In this document: one piece after another, positions 36,765 through 48,260 of the stretch | Layout: the number at the start of each line of letters is the position of its first letter | Numbering within the stretch: position 1 is the first letter of the stretch | Origin: Echiichthys vipera | Taxonomy: Eukaryota; Chordata; Actinopteri; Perciformes; Trachinidae | DNA: 64,000 bases | Assembly: GCA_963691815.1 (NCBI GenBank) | Contig: OY829646.1 | Coordinates: 28,611,772 to 28,675,771 of the forward strand | Reading direction: 5' to 3' | Program-made: the position numbers and the translations under genes | Notes under the pieces: model-generated | What the model was told of the DNA's origin: nothing | Database searches by the model: none | What the model saw: the letters and a program-made list of their open reading frames with translations, nothing else

Positions 36765-37327
36765 ACATTTTCACTGCATAAGAGAGCATGGTTCTACGCA
36801 TATTGACTCGCTCTATTTTGGTCTTCAATTAGCAAAAGTTGTAGATAGTACCTGGTATCTGATACTTTTTTTGGTACCACTTCGGTAGAGGTTACGAGCA
36901 AGCAGAATTGATACTAAAAGGTTGAGTTAAAACACAGCGTTCCACTGATTGTTCAAAGAGAACTGTAACTATTGTGATACAGAAATCCTGCACAGACCCA
37001 CCGTTTTTTAAATATCCATCAATAGCGACCAGAATTTTTTCATTCACTCAACCCAGATTAAAAAAATTGCAGCCCCCACAACTATGCCCTACACAATTCT
37101 GTATACTACATACACTAAATTTGATACACTACAATGTAAAATTGAACGTGTTCTGTTGCAGATGACAGGATCCAATGAATGTTGCGTTGAAGATCATGTC
37201 ACGGCAGTTTCATGCAGCTTTGCTATGGCGATCAGCGGAATATCACGGAAAGCACAAAATAGCGAAAAGCACCTGCTACCAAAACTGAGCTGATATCAGT
37301 GGAGCTGGACCATGCGGTGGAAAGGTG
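36765..37327. mobile_element. MITE-like DNA element, probably hAT-derived
   Basis: The left end CATTTTCACTGCATAAGAGA and right end ATGCGGTGGAAAGGTG are imperfect inverted termini (TTTCCACYGCAT type). The interior has GGTACCACTTCGGTAGAGGT and AAACACAGCGTTCCACTGAT, strings I recognise from a common fish repeat. It has no ORF of note. The target duplication is not clear. Confidence 0.6.
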
Positions 37328-37329
37328 TC

Positions 37330-39298
37330 ATTATATTCTGTTACAAAGATTCCTTGAGTGATATACTTCAAAATACCGGTCCATTGTAAAATGGGTCATA
37401 GTCAAATTGGTTTTTATCTATTCCTATTTAGCAAAAAAAAAAAAAGATTCAGATGGTGTCGTGTATAGCCTCGGTTGTGTGTTTCCAATGTGGCAGCTTA
37501 TTGTAATCTTTACCCGAGGGGATGTTGGTCAACATCAGCTGTTTACGGGTTATGTTGTCCTTTTTATTTTGATAAGGATGATTCATTCAATAATGGCTTA
37601 ATCATCCAATTACTAAATCAATTACATGCATATGAGTTAAAAACAGATAACTATATATTTTTTTAATTTGTGGTAAACAGATTATTCTGTATTAGTATAT
37701 GCTTATTAAGACAAGCCTTCTGAGCCATTTTGTTTATGCAGGATTTGGTTTAGCCCATCATGCGATTTTTCATGCATCACAAAATAGGCTAGATTGTAAG
37801 ATCTCCAGCACCTCTAATGATATGTGTGTGTGTGGACTGTGTAGGTGAGAGAGAAAAACATGTTCAAGGATATACACATTTTCAGGAGGTTTTCATTTTA
37901 TTATTTTCTACGTGAGTTGATTCTCAAGATGATAATGAGAGGCTTAAGAATAGAGGTTAACAAAGCTTTATTGACCATCCCTTAGACTCTGTCTCTTTAC
38001 CCCTTAGAGTTTTCTTTCCATGCTCTTTAAAAGGAATTTAGTCTCCAAAATTAAATGACAGACAATATTACAAAGGATGAATGTACTGATGAATAAAAGC
38101 TGCTCTTAGCAAGACGAAGAACACACTGATGGTTTCTTGGATAACTATTACAAGGGACATATTTTGTCATTTTCAGATTCATTCTTGTATTTTGGGTTTA
38201 CATGATTTAATGTAATATATTTACATTATATATGATCCAGACAGCCCTTAAAAAAACTGACTGGGTTGTCTTATTCAATGTTACCCAAATGTAGGTGCAC
38301 AAGCACTGAAAAAGGTAATTTTCATAATATTTCCCTAAAGGCAAATGCAGCACTTGTACATAAGGTAACTACCTTAGATTTTTAACCAAAGTAGTCATTT
38401 GTAGACAGAAGAGAAAATTATATCTATGCTTGCTCGGGCTGGAATAATAAAGCAGCAGTAACCGCACAGGTTGAAGGAAATCAGCTTTGAAGTAGTGTTT
38501 TTGTCTCTCTGGATGAAAAGAAGCAAGCACAACCTCCCTCTGCCCTGAGCACCCCTTCTTTTGCTGTCTTTCCTTTTTCTGCGTTTCACCTGTCGATGCT
38601 TTCAATCCCCTACTCAGTGTACGGTTAGAATAACAAATCGACTCTTTCCTTTTCACAGGTTTTTCTCACTATATGAAGTGGCTTTTTTAAGACTTAAAAA
38701 GTTGTGCCACTAAGAAAACGTGATCCTCCCACTGGTGTCCTAACAGGCATATATAATGACAGTGTATGGTCTACCAAAATAATAGGCAATCACTGTGAGT
38801 GCGTATTAATTATGAATATTGTGTCTCTGTTGGTGAGCAGTGAATATGCAAGGGAGAGGTCACTGTGTTTACACAAATGTACATAAAAGCCTCCAAAGTG
38901 CTACTTAGCCCTATTTAATGAAAGAAAAAAATAGCCCTATTCCCCACCAATTGAACAAGGCCACAAAAACATAAAATGCTGTCTGGTTATGTTATGAATT
39001 ATGAATTATGGCAAACCATTATTAACAAGATGAGACTATTGAATTGGTCTAGAGCTGTCGGAGTCACCAGCTTCATGATAAAACAGCAAATCTTAAAAAA
39101 AAAACCCGCAGTTCTACACAAAAACCCAACAAAAAACCCAATATTTCAAGGCAGCAGCAACTCTAATAAATGCAGATGTGGGCGATTTTATTCAGTTTGA
39201 GTTGTATTAGATTTGTGATACTGAAGTTGAGTTCAGTACAATTAGATATAGGGAAGAGAGACTTGTCAGTAAGAGAGATACCTTACATGACTGGTTAT
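37330..39298. other. Intronic, nothing recognised
   Basis: An A run at 37431-37445; otherwise no gene or named repeat. Confidence 0.5.
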
Positions 39299-40485
39299 TA
39301 GGGCCAGGACAAATAATCAATCTATTCTGATAAAGTCTCTAGTGATATGTTATTGCTAGACTGGCATTGTTTCCACACCAGGTTTTCTTGGGTTACCGAG
39401 ACATGTCCTAAAACACTGAAACCTTTTCATGCCAGAAAATGTACATGCATCAAGACCATTTAGGGTTCATGCTGCCTCGCAAACTAACCCAGAGCTTTAA
39501 ACATCAGTCACATGGAGTGTTAGCTCACTCATTCATGTGACAGTTATGGTGACCTGCCATCCTGTGACAAATGTGGCATAGAGGAAAATCAACATAACTT
39601 GTGCAGGTGACTCACTGTAGCAAATCATTTTTGCACAAAACCCTGCGGCAAGGACTATTTTATCTTCTGTTGTGGTCTGACCAGAGCATAAGAAGTCAGT
39701 CAAGACTGCAACTAGGCTTTATATCTCTATCAAGCTGGTGTATCCTGCCTCTGCATCACATTCATATAATGAGGGCTGTAACTAAACTAAATTCACAGCC
39801 GACTACGCAGCATAGTTGGGGTTCGGCGTTTGGTATGTTTTCAGATTAAAACCCAGAGGGTTTATTTTGAAAAACAGTAACTCTAAATATTGGCCCATAA
39901 GCTATACATTCTGCTGTCAAAATGTCAAATAAATTAATATTTATAGGCCATAGACTGTGTTTGCCTCTTCATTGAATCGCCAGGGCACAACTGTAACACA
40001 TGAATGACACACACGCTCATGTGTGACACCGACATAGGCTGCAGTGTTTAGGTGGAATTAATAAATGATAGGCTAATTACTGCTGTGCCGCCAGTCCAAC
40101 AGTCTGACAGCGCGGTGAAAATGAAACTATATTTCTAAATATTCCGTTAGCTGTTGTCAAAGAAAGATACAAACAAAACACATTTATGTTATAACAGAGT
40201 CTTTTGATAAGATTCCTGTATCAGACATCAGAAGCAGTAACCAGCTGCGTGACCGGGCAACACTGGACTCGCATGCACCCGTGGCTGTCCTGTGTCAGGT
40301 GCTCGCGGTCCAGTATGAGAGGGTTTATTATGTTTACAGTGCAATTAAATATAATAAATAGTCCAATAATGTACTAGGAAAACGTTTTTTTTTACTTACA
40401 GAAAAATGTGCTATGCAGTGATATGTATCGTTATCGGGATATGAAATGACCTATATTGTGATATAATATTTTGGTCCAAGCCCTA
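39299..40485 (-). mobile_element. Possible hAT-like element; right end clear, left end tentative
   Basis: The right end read on the minus strand starts TAGGGCTTGGACCAAAATAT and continues TATTGTGATATA/TCCCGATAACGATACATA-like sequence. This is a terminus I recognise from a common fish DNA repeat of the TAGGGCTGGGCGATAT type. The region 39970-40330 (CGCTCATGTGTGACACC, CTGACAGCGCGGTGAAAATG, CATGCACCCGTGGCTGTCC) fits the same element. A left partner TAGGGCCAGGAC occurs at 39299, but the flanking 8-mers do not match, so the left boundary may be wrong. Confidence 0.45.
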
Positions 40486-40489
40486 CAGC

Positions 40490-41630
40490 TGTACTTCTTC
40501 ACATTTAGTAAATACCAGTTTAACTACTATTTTTTTACCTTTGACCACAACATAGCTCACTGTGGCACCTTAGGATTATTGAAGTTGTTGTGTTTAAGTG
40601 TTGCTGACATCTGGCAGAATTCCAACCAGTGGTGGAATATTAAAACTTGTTTTTTTAAATAGTTTGTTATTCTTAGGGGACATTGGGTAGAATAATTGCA
40701 CAGCTTGCTCTATTTGTACCTGCTCTACCAGATTTTTCTTTGCATGATAATTGCAAATAGTGTACAAATTATGAGGTATAGATACAAATTATCAAAATTT
40801 TGCCACATAAACTGTATTTATTTTCCTAATAAATAACATAACTAGTGAAATTACTATGACCACATAAACCGGTTCCAAACAATCTGATGTCATCTTGAAA
40901 TCCAAACTAGCCTTCAGTTGTGTAAGATATCTTCTTTCAAGTCTCGTTTCTGATTAAGCACCGTCCAGAATCATTAGTAAGGTGTCCATCAGGACTGATA
41001 AGACCTCACTGTGGTTGAAATCTGTCTAGTCTCCATTTACTGGCACCAGCGGCACTTCCTTACTTCTCAGAAATTCATTTGGACCTAACCTCTTGCAAGT
41101 TATTGAGAAGATAGTGGAAGATATTTTGCAGGCAGTAGACTGTGATGGCTTTAAGTTCACTTAAGCCCATTGATTGATTGCTCTGTTATCTCCAGGAAGA
41201 TGTACAGGACTAGCTAATTAGATTTGATCACTTACAACTGTTCCTCAGCCACTAGGTAATCAATGCAGTCCAATTATTGTCTCATTTCTCCGCCCCTTTT
41301 CCCTTACTTCCTTAATCATCCCCTCACTTTGCCCTCGTACTCACCTTTTTCTGTTTTCCACTTTTATTTTATGCTTTTGCTGCAGCCTCTTATTTCCTCT
41401 AAGCTCAACTTGTCTTTGTTTTATCCTTTACCCACACTTTCTTTCCATTTGGCTGTAGTTGAACTGTTTTGACAGTTTTCCAAGAGGAATAAACTAGAGT
41501 TATCTTGGTGGTAACATGACATAGACATAGTTTATCAAATAAAAGCTGGGGTCCAGATCCTTTTGGCTTACTGACAAAGTTATGTTGGATTTGGAACCAC
41601 TCCCACCTTCTGACACGTGGAAACACATGC
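40490..41630. other. Intronic, nothing recognised
   Basis: Pyrimidine-rich from 41280 to 41450; no gene or named repeat. Confidence 0.5.
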
Positions 41631-41633
41631 ACG

Positions 41634-41638
<5 letters not shown>

Positions 41639-41681
<43 letters not shown>
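41639..41681 (+). repeat. (AC)n microsatellite
   Basis: About 21 AC units preceded by ACGCACGC. Confidence 0.96.
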
Positions 41682-41687
<6 letters not shown>

Positions 41688-41867
41688 GTCAGTGAGTAAT
41701 ATGTGTGCTTTTAGAAGACAGTAAAGGACGAATACATGTATCACACCTAGCAGGGTAGGTTGAGGGAGGGGCTGTACTCTCCTTCCTGTGACTAAAACAG
41801 AGATGTCCAGTGATGTGTGAAAGAGAAGCTGCAATTTGCCCTCTTTCACCGCCCCTACCTAAGATAT

Positions 41868-41979
<112 letters not shown>

Positions 41980-42446
41980 GGCAGATGCACACAAACACAG
42001 CCCTGTAGAAAAGTGTCCCCAAATTGCACCAACAAGGTGGTGAGTAGAATAGCACTTGAATATGCTCGTCCCATTTGTCTCAATAGGTCTCCTGTCTGCT
42101 GGGTCATTCTTAGGGTCTCAATGGGAATTCAGAATGGAGTACAGCTTTTTACACTTACTTAGCCTCAATGTACTCAGTGTCTCTCTGACCTTTGTGGCCT
42201 TGCTGCATGGTCTTGATACAAAATATAATTTAATTCAGTTCAACAACTGGCTTTTGCGAAGAAAGTCCTGCTGATACACAAAGTGCATTGACCTAAAGCC
42301 ACTGATTCATCTAGTGCTGGATAGGTTAATTGCTTCTCTGAACTTTTCAAGTCAAAGTCACTTATTTTAGGTCCACAAGAGAGTCAAATTTTAAAACATT
42401 AAATACCAAAAAAACAACATATTCTGCAGTTTGGGTCCATTCCAAT

Positions 42447-42503
42447 TAGGTCAGTTTAGTTCAGCTCAATTCAATTCACTTTAGTTCAGTTCAGTTCATT
42501 TCA
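42447..42503 (+). repeat. Degenerate pentanucleotide repeat (AGTTC)n
   Basis: AGGTCAGTTTAGTTCAGCTC and TTTAGTTCAGTTCAGTTCAT show an imperfect five-base period. Confidence 0.75.
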
Positions 42504-42653
42504 AGAAGTCACACAAGAGAAAATTAGAAGGCAAGAAGTGCAAGCATGCAACATGAAATACTCAATGATACGACGCTAAATTAATTTATGTACTGTATAA
42601 TTCAGTGTCTAATAATGAGTATAAAACTACTGGACATCTACCTAGTATGTAAA

Positions 42654-42672
42654 CCCCCCCCCCCCCCCCCCC
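42654..42672 (+). repeat. Poly-C run
   Basis: Nineteen consecutive C residues; the exact length is likely to be uncertain in any assembly. Confidence 0.9.
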
Positions 42673-44813
42673 AAATGATCCTGTATTCATTGTGGGCTCT
42701 GACTGGCTAAGTACAAAGCAGCCCATACTGGCCATTATCGATCCATTAATTGGAAAGTGGCCCATTGTAGTGAAAGGGCTGGGCAGTTATAGACAGACAG
42801 GAAGAGATGCAGGCTTAAGATCAGCCTGGGCTCTAATTGGCAGGAAAGAGGTTTCTATGAAGTGGTGTAATGTGCTTTTTATTGTAGGGGAGTTGCCCGT
42901 AGATGGATGTAAAGCGCATGCTAGTCTAAGTGTGACAAACTACAGTTGCGAATACCATGCTATGGGATTCAGTGGTGTATTTCCATTTAAAACATTATCA
43001 ATATACGAAAATTGACCATTGCCATTTCAAGTTTATTTCTTCAATGCTAACCACTACAATGAGGGATACAAATTCTATTGTGAATTGCAAAAAATTTTTT
43101 ATTTGCACAAGGATATCATTTAAGTATCTGCTCGGTTCACAGGTGCAGAAAGTAAATTCAATCTTATACAATCAAGCAAAACCTTTTTTTTTTTTTTGTT
43201 AATGTCTTTTCATCCTGATCAGATTCAGTGCCAAAAGAGATGAGTTGATTGAAAAGTATAACCAAGGACGAGTCCCTGGTCATAAAAGTACAGAAGGGGC
43301 ACATCAATATAAAGACTTCCATCCCCTTTTGAGAAACTCAGGCTGTTATCATTTCAATGCCAAATGTTTTCAAACATTAATTCTCTCTCTCTGTGGTCAT
43401 TCCATCTTTTGATACATTCTGTGGGTGTTTTCTTTTAATCTTGGTGAAGGCTGAGGTGGAATAGCGTGTTTAGGTATAGATAAAGGTGCTGGCCAAAGCA
43501 TGGAAGGTCAAAGTACTGAGGTGGCCTGTCTGACCTTCACACACCCTTTTTTTCATACTTAGCCACCGTAGAGCACGGTTGACATTGAAATACTCTATCG
43601 ACTGTGAGTCAAGCTGTGCATGTGAAAAAGCCTGGCACAAGGAGACATTACTTGATAAACATGACATTTTACTGCTATCAATTCAGGACAGGGAGTTGTG
43701 CACTACATCGGGTAATTATTTGTGACTATACTGTGATAAATACCACTACAACAGTATGAAAGCTATTTTTCTTGAAGCCATTTGTTCGTATCCTCTCTAC
43801 CCCTATCCAACTGGGACTTTGAAATATTAGTAATAATTTAAAGGAATATGAACAGTAGTTTCTTTCTACCTGTGAGTTCCTTTGGCTTATAGTGAAGCCT
43901 AATACACCCGATTGCTTTTACATTAGTTGTTTTCATTAAAAGTAAGGTTGATAGGCACTTCTGTAAATGCCAGAAATAAATTGAGATTTTTGTGACCTTT
44001 TAGATCAACTAAGATGATTAAAAACCCTCATATACCACACTCTGCTATAATTAAACAAGAGCTAGAGACAGTGCTTTCTAGTGCCAATGTGATTGATCCA
44101 GTCTGTAATGCACTGCTGCGGAGGATTGAGGGATGTTTGTGCAGTACAGGCTTTTTAACAGCATTCCATTGTACGGATGTATTTTGTCATACATATACTG
44201 GGACACAAAGGAACAGTATGGCATGTAAGACTTAACTGTGATATTGTGTCTTTGTGTGTACACGTGTGCACACACACATACAGTATGTGTGTTTTTTCTT
44301 ATTGATTCATGTAATATGAAGCCCTCTGTGTATGATCAGGTAGCCCCATATCGAATAAACACCACATGGTTCAGCATATACAAGGCCCAGCTCCTCACAA
44401 ATGGTTTTTCACTTTCTAAATAGATACAATTTTGAGGCTCAGAGAATCAACAATTTCTCACAGAAATGGTGTGAAAGAAACAAGCAAATAGCACTTAAAT
44501 GCATGTAGAAATAGTGCTGTAATTTGGATATGTTTAGCTGTCACATTTTCTTTGCTCCTAAAGACTATTATCCGAGAGGTTATTTATTATGTCTGCCAGA
44601 TGTGATGTTCAGCTCTGCATTTTACTTTCAAAAAGCTAATTAGGCTGCATTTATGTGGTTAATGAAATGCTTAAACCTAAACGATATAGAGATCAAAATC
44701 CCAAGTATTTTATTTTCCCCAACCTAATTTTTTTCTGCATAATTAATCATATGTCACTGGGAGATCTTGTTTCACAACTTACACTCATTCATGTAGAGCC
44801 CATTACATACTTC

Positions 44814-44833
44814 CTCTCTCTCTCTCTCTCTCT
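44814..44833 (+). repeat. (CT)n microsatellite forming the exon 2 polypyrimidine tract
   Basis: Ten or so CT units directly upstream of TTCTCAACAG, the acceptor of pcdh17 coding exon 2. Confidence 0.95.
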
Positions 44834-44842
44834 TCTCAACAG

Positions 44843-44901
44843 ACGGAGAATTTCCCCACTGAGCCTAATTATATGGGTAGCAGACAACAGTTTGTTCAAA
44901 G
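44843..44901 (+). CDS. pcdh17: Protocadherin-17, coding exon 2 (59 bp, cytoplasmic tail)
   Basis: This short exon encodes TENFPTEPNYMGSRQQFVQ plus two bases of a serine codon. It matches the human PCDH17 segment that follows MSIIQ, with only conservative differences by memory. The acceptor is TTCTCAACAG|ACG, preceded by a (CT)n run that acts as its polypyrimidine tract. The donor is CAAAG|GTAAGA. It enters in phase 0, consistent with the donor after 23288, and leaves in phase 2, consistent with the next exon. Intron 1 between the large exon and this one is 21,554 bp. The segment is cytoplasmic and sits just before the conserved D/S-rich motif; its specific role is not known to me. Confidence 0.93.
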
Positions 44902-45343
44902 GTAAGAGTTGGGATCTATAAGAGTCATTACAACTTAGACTTTCTTTTCTTTTCTCCAATAGCTCCAACATCGTCCCTAAACTGACAATTAATTGTACTG
45001 TCATAGCAGGGGAGAGGAAGGAGGGCATGCACATTTAATCAGGTTTAAAAGTGGTCACTAACCGTATTCCCTATAATACATAAAATATAATCGCACACAA
45101 GATGCTCTGTTTCATCTTTAGTCTCCTTTGGCAGACAGTACAGCTGGCACAGTATTTTTAGAAGCATTTTATTACATTCTAAATCCTATTGTATTTTTTT
45201 CTTGTTTTACTTAAGCATTCAGGGATGCTCATCAATGTTTCATGCTGTCTCTAAACTTCCTCTGAGGGTTAAAAAAAATAAAAAAGCCTTGACAAATTCT
45301 CATCCCCCTGTGTACTAACACTCTTCTCTTTGCTGGTGTCTAG
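44902..45343 (+). other. pcdh17: pcdh17 intron 2 (442 bp)
   Basis: A short phase 2 intron with GTAAGA donor and a tandem TAGTAG acceptor. It contains an A-rich tract near 45270-45285 and no other notable element. Confidence 0.92.
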
Positions 45344-45516
45344 TAGTTCAACATTCAAAGACCCAGAGCGAGCAAGCCTCAGAGACAGTGGTCATGGTGA
45401 CAGTGACCAGGCTGACAGTGACCAGGACACCAACAAAGGCTCCTGCTGCGATATGTCCGCAAAAGAAGCCCTCAAGTTGAAGGCTACAGGCGTGAAACCA
45501 CCGCCTCTGGAGCAAG
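45344..45516 (+). CDS. pcdh17: Protocadherin-17, coding exon 3 (cytoplasmic tail, CM2-like motif)
   Basis: The exon encodes SSTFKDPERASLRDSGHGDS and continues with alternating D/S/Q, NKGSCCDMSAKEALKLKATG and a PPPLEQ end, matching human PCDH17 until the less conserved last 20 residues. The RDSGHGDSDQADSD block is the conserved CM2-type motif of delta protocadherin tails. The acceptor is a tandem TAGTAG (45341-45346), so the exon could start at 45344 or 45347, both in frame. I chose 45344 because it restores the three-serine QSSSTF of the human protein. The donor is GAGCAAG|GTGAGC, leaving phase 1. Intron 2 is only 442 bp. After this exon 909 complete codons are accounted for; human PCDH17 is about 1,160 residues, so the final exon lies beyond the right edge. 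Confidence 0.94.
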
Positions 45517-48029
45517 GTGAGCCCTCTTCGACAAATTTTGGCTGCATGAGAAATGAAAGATTCCACGCAAGCCAGGCACCCTTAAACCGAATGACTATCA
45601 ATCCGTTTTTTTCAGTGCTGTCGTTGTTTGTATGAAAAATTGAGCTCCTGACTTGCCTGAACGCTCACAATCTGAACTAATACTCGTCTACTTTATTCTC
45701 CCTTACTTTGTTCCCTGCACTTTTCTCGTTTAATGTGTGTGTTTGTCCATGTGTGTATTTGAGGGTGGGAGCGAGTGTGCATTCTATACGCATCCTCAGT
45801 TTATCAAAGCAGACAAGCCCATTATGTTTTTATAAGCCCAACTACTTCAGCCTCTCCATTTAGTCCCCCTTCCCTGAGCACCCGTCTCTGAAACTTTGAT
45901 AATGGAACATGGAAAATGACTTAGTGAGCGGCAGGAGATGTAGTTTCGTGGTGTGGTGATTAAATATGAATAATTATTCTAAGCACTGTTGGTCGGGCAG
46001 ATTACACTTGACATGTGTAGAACAATAACTCCCCAGATATGAGTTGTTGCAGTCCTACCTACCCCAGCCACCTCACACGATTAGTGCAGGGTCAGGGGAG
46101 ACGAGAAAGCCAACATTGTACGTAGGTATAAAAAGAAGTAATGGGACAGCAGGAGGTGGCATGGTATATTTCCCACTGTAGCTTCATCCACTTATGTACT
46201 TCGGTGTGGGCCATTACCTGCTTGGCAAAACAGATATTTGTACAGAAATACAAATTCACTAAGGTCCCGACACCAAGAAATATGTATCTCACTGAATGGA
46301 TCCAGAAGATCAGTGCAGTATACCAAACTTAGATTCTGTGTAATGGTGCTATTAATCCAGGGAACAGAAGGGTGGTTTTACTATGCGGAAAGACATTGAC
46401 AATTTTGTGCAACACTCTGTGCTGCAATATGCATGTCTGACTATATATCATTTTTCCCTCCTTTTCATTGGTTTTTAGAATGATAAAAAGTTGCACACTT
46501 TGGCAAGAGAAATTAGCCAATTAAAAAGCTCCATATGTTTCTCATTTTCAAAATGTTCCAATTTAATTGTCCATGAGGGACAGAAAGAATCACATTCCCA
46601 TACATACACAAAACACATGACAAATGTGTGCGTAAGAGTGTGCTGGGCAGTCGTCGGTGAGTAAAAACTATCCCAGGGCTGTTGGTGGATGTGTACTGTC
46701 GCCTAATAGTGTCAACCGCAGCCTGTCTGTCCGCCTTTTGTGTTTTCTGTGTGCTGCCATCGATCGGTATCCTTTTTGACGGTCTCGAACAAGAGCTTGT
46801 AGCACCCATAAGCAAACACTCCTGCTGGAAACTCAGGCAGCAACCTGCCTTTGCCTGTTTCTCACTCACCACTGCCCTCCCATTTATTCTCACCCTCCAC
46901 TGTGTTTTCTCCTCCTATCCACGACTTTGGTTCCACTTCTCCACCTCTCCTTGTTTGGGGGGGAATCAATTGATGTGAGATTAGACAGTTAACTGGCTGC
47001 AGCTGGCTGTGTTTAGCCAATAACATGCAAGCTTAGTTAAGCTGTGGGGGAGGGCAGGGGTAGGAGGCCAAGGCATGGTGCAAGAGCAGTGATGAGTGAA
47101 GGATGGTGAACATTGCCCTGGCAGTCTTCCAGTGCATCTTTATTAAGAGATACCAGCTGAATGTTCCAAAGCAGAAAATTATGCCTCACTTTGAGTTCAT
47201 ATTTACATGAGAAAACAATGTTACGGTGTGTTCTTCTGCCTCTCAAATTACAGTCATCTGCTTAGAAAGGTTTTTATGTTTTATATACTCTTTCTGTTAA
47301 AGATGAATCACAAGATGGTCACCTTGTGCCTGGTGAGTTCAAGAGTAGTCCCATCTGCTACTGTCTTCTGCTACAGTTAATTTATTGTCATAATTGTATG
47401 GCTTATTAATGAGGCTTAGGGGAAAGAAAAAGTTAATTGAGGAAACTAAAACATGGTCTTCTAAATTAAATATGGTGTACTGTGCTGCTCTGCTTTGAGG
47501 TATTGATAATTGTGGTTTAAATAAAGCTCCCTGTGTGCACACAGATTTACTATACACATGGAAGCGGACAGATATGCCTATCATCTCAACACTTAGCATC
47601 TACTTCATAGGTCTCTCTCTACCCCTTCACCCCCACTTCCCTCCTTCATCCCATCTTAAGTCCTCTGTTTCTCTCCAAGCGTAGCCCTCCCAATTAACTC
47701 TCTGTATCTCTCTCTGCTTGCCTGCCAGGACTCTGCAGCCTCATTCACTGGTTCAGTGTAAACAGAACTACAAGTGCACAAAGCATGTAGTTCGAGTCCC
47801 AATCAATCCCCAACCCTTTTTCAGTTCTTAGCCTTAATAGTCACTAGCCTCCGATGTCTTTTTTCTGCCTTATATTTCTTTCCCCTCAATTTCTATGCTC
47901 TCCTTTGGTAATTGGCATTGGTAGACCAAACATACAACTTCCCACTACCATGCTTGGAATTCATCTCCCCTGCATGTAGTAGTGGTAGTTAGTGTGGTTT
48001 CCTTTGCCGACAACATAATCTGGACATCT

Positions 48030-48260
48030 TTGCACTAGGGACTTGTCTCAAATTGATTAATTAGCCATGCAAAATTGGTAGCAACATATTAATTAAGCTT
48101 AAGTATATCAAATGCAATTTTTGCTGGTTTTAAACGCCGATTAATTGATGCTCCAACGTGCCTGGAGCGGACGTTGATACAGGCTTGTCTGGCTCTGGCA
48201 GAGTGGCTGGCAGCACATCGTTCGCCTCTGTGGAGATGACTGCTATAGTCGCTATCATGA
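48030..48260. promoter_or_regulatory. Candidate conserved non-coding element in intron 3
   Basis: A non-repetitive block with clustered TTGATTAATTAGCC, ATGCAAAA (octamer-like), ATATTAATTAAGC and CGATTAATTGATG, then a GC-richer part. The homeodomain/POU-like words in series are typical of neural enhancers. No alignment is available. Confidence 0.25.

Noticed and set aside
42692..43015. 107-codon open frame after the poly-C run
   Set aside because: No similarity to a known family; lies within pcdh17 intron 1 and has no further coding evidence.
45330..45635. Reading exon 3 as a stand-alone gene starting at TTG and running to 45635
   Set aside because: Only 45344-45516 matches PCDH17; the ends are intron sequence beyond clear splice sites.
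46513..46893. 126-codon minus-strand open frame
   Set aside because: No recognisable domain or homologous pattern; located in intron 3; length is within chance expectation for a 64-kb window.
47755..47805. tRNA-like B-box string GTAGTTCGAGTCCC
   Set aside because: No A-box, acceptor stem or anticodon arm can be folded around it, so it is a chance match and not a tRNA or SINE head.
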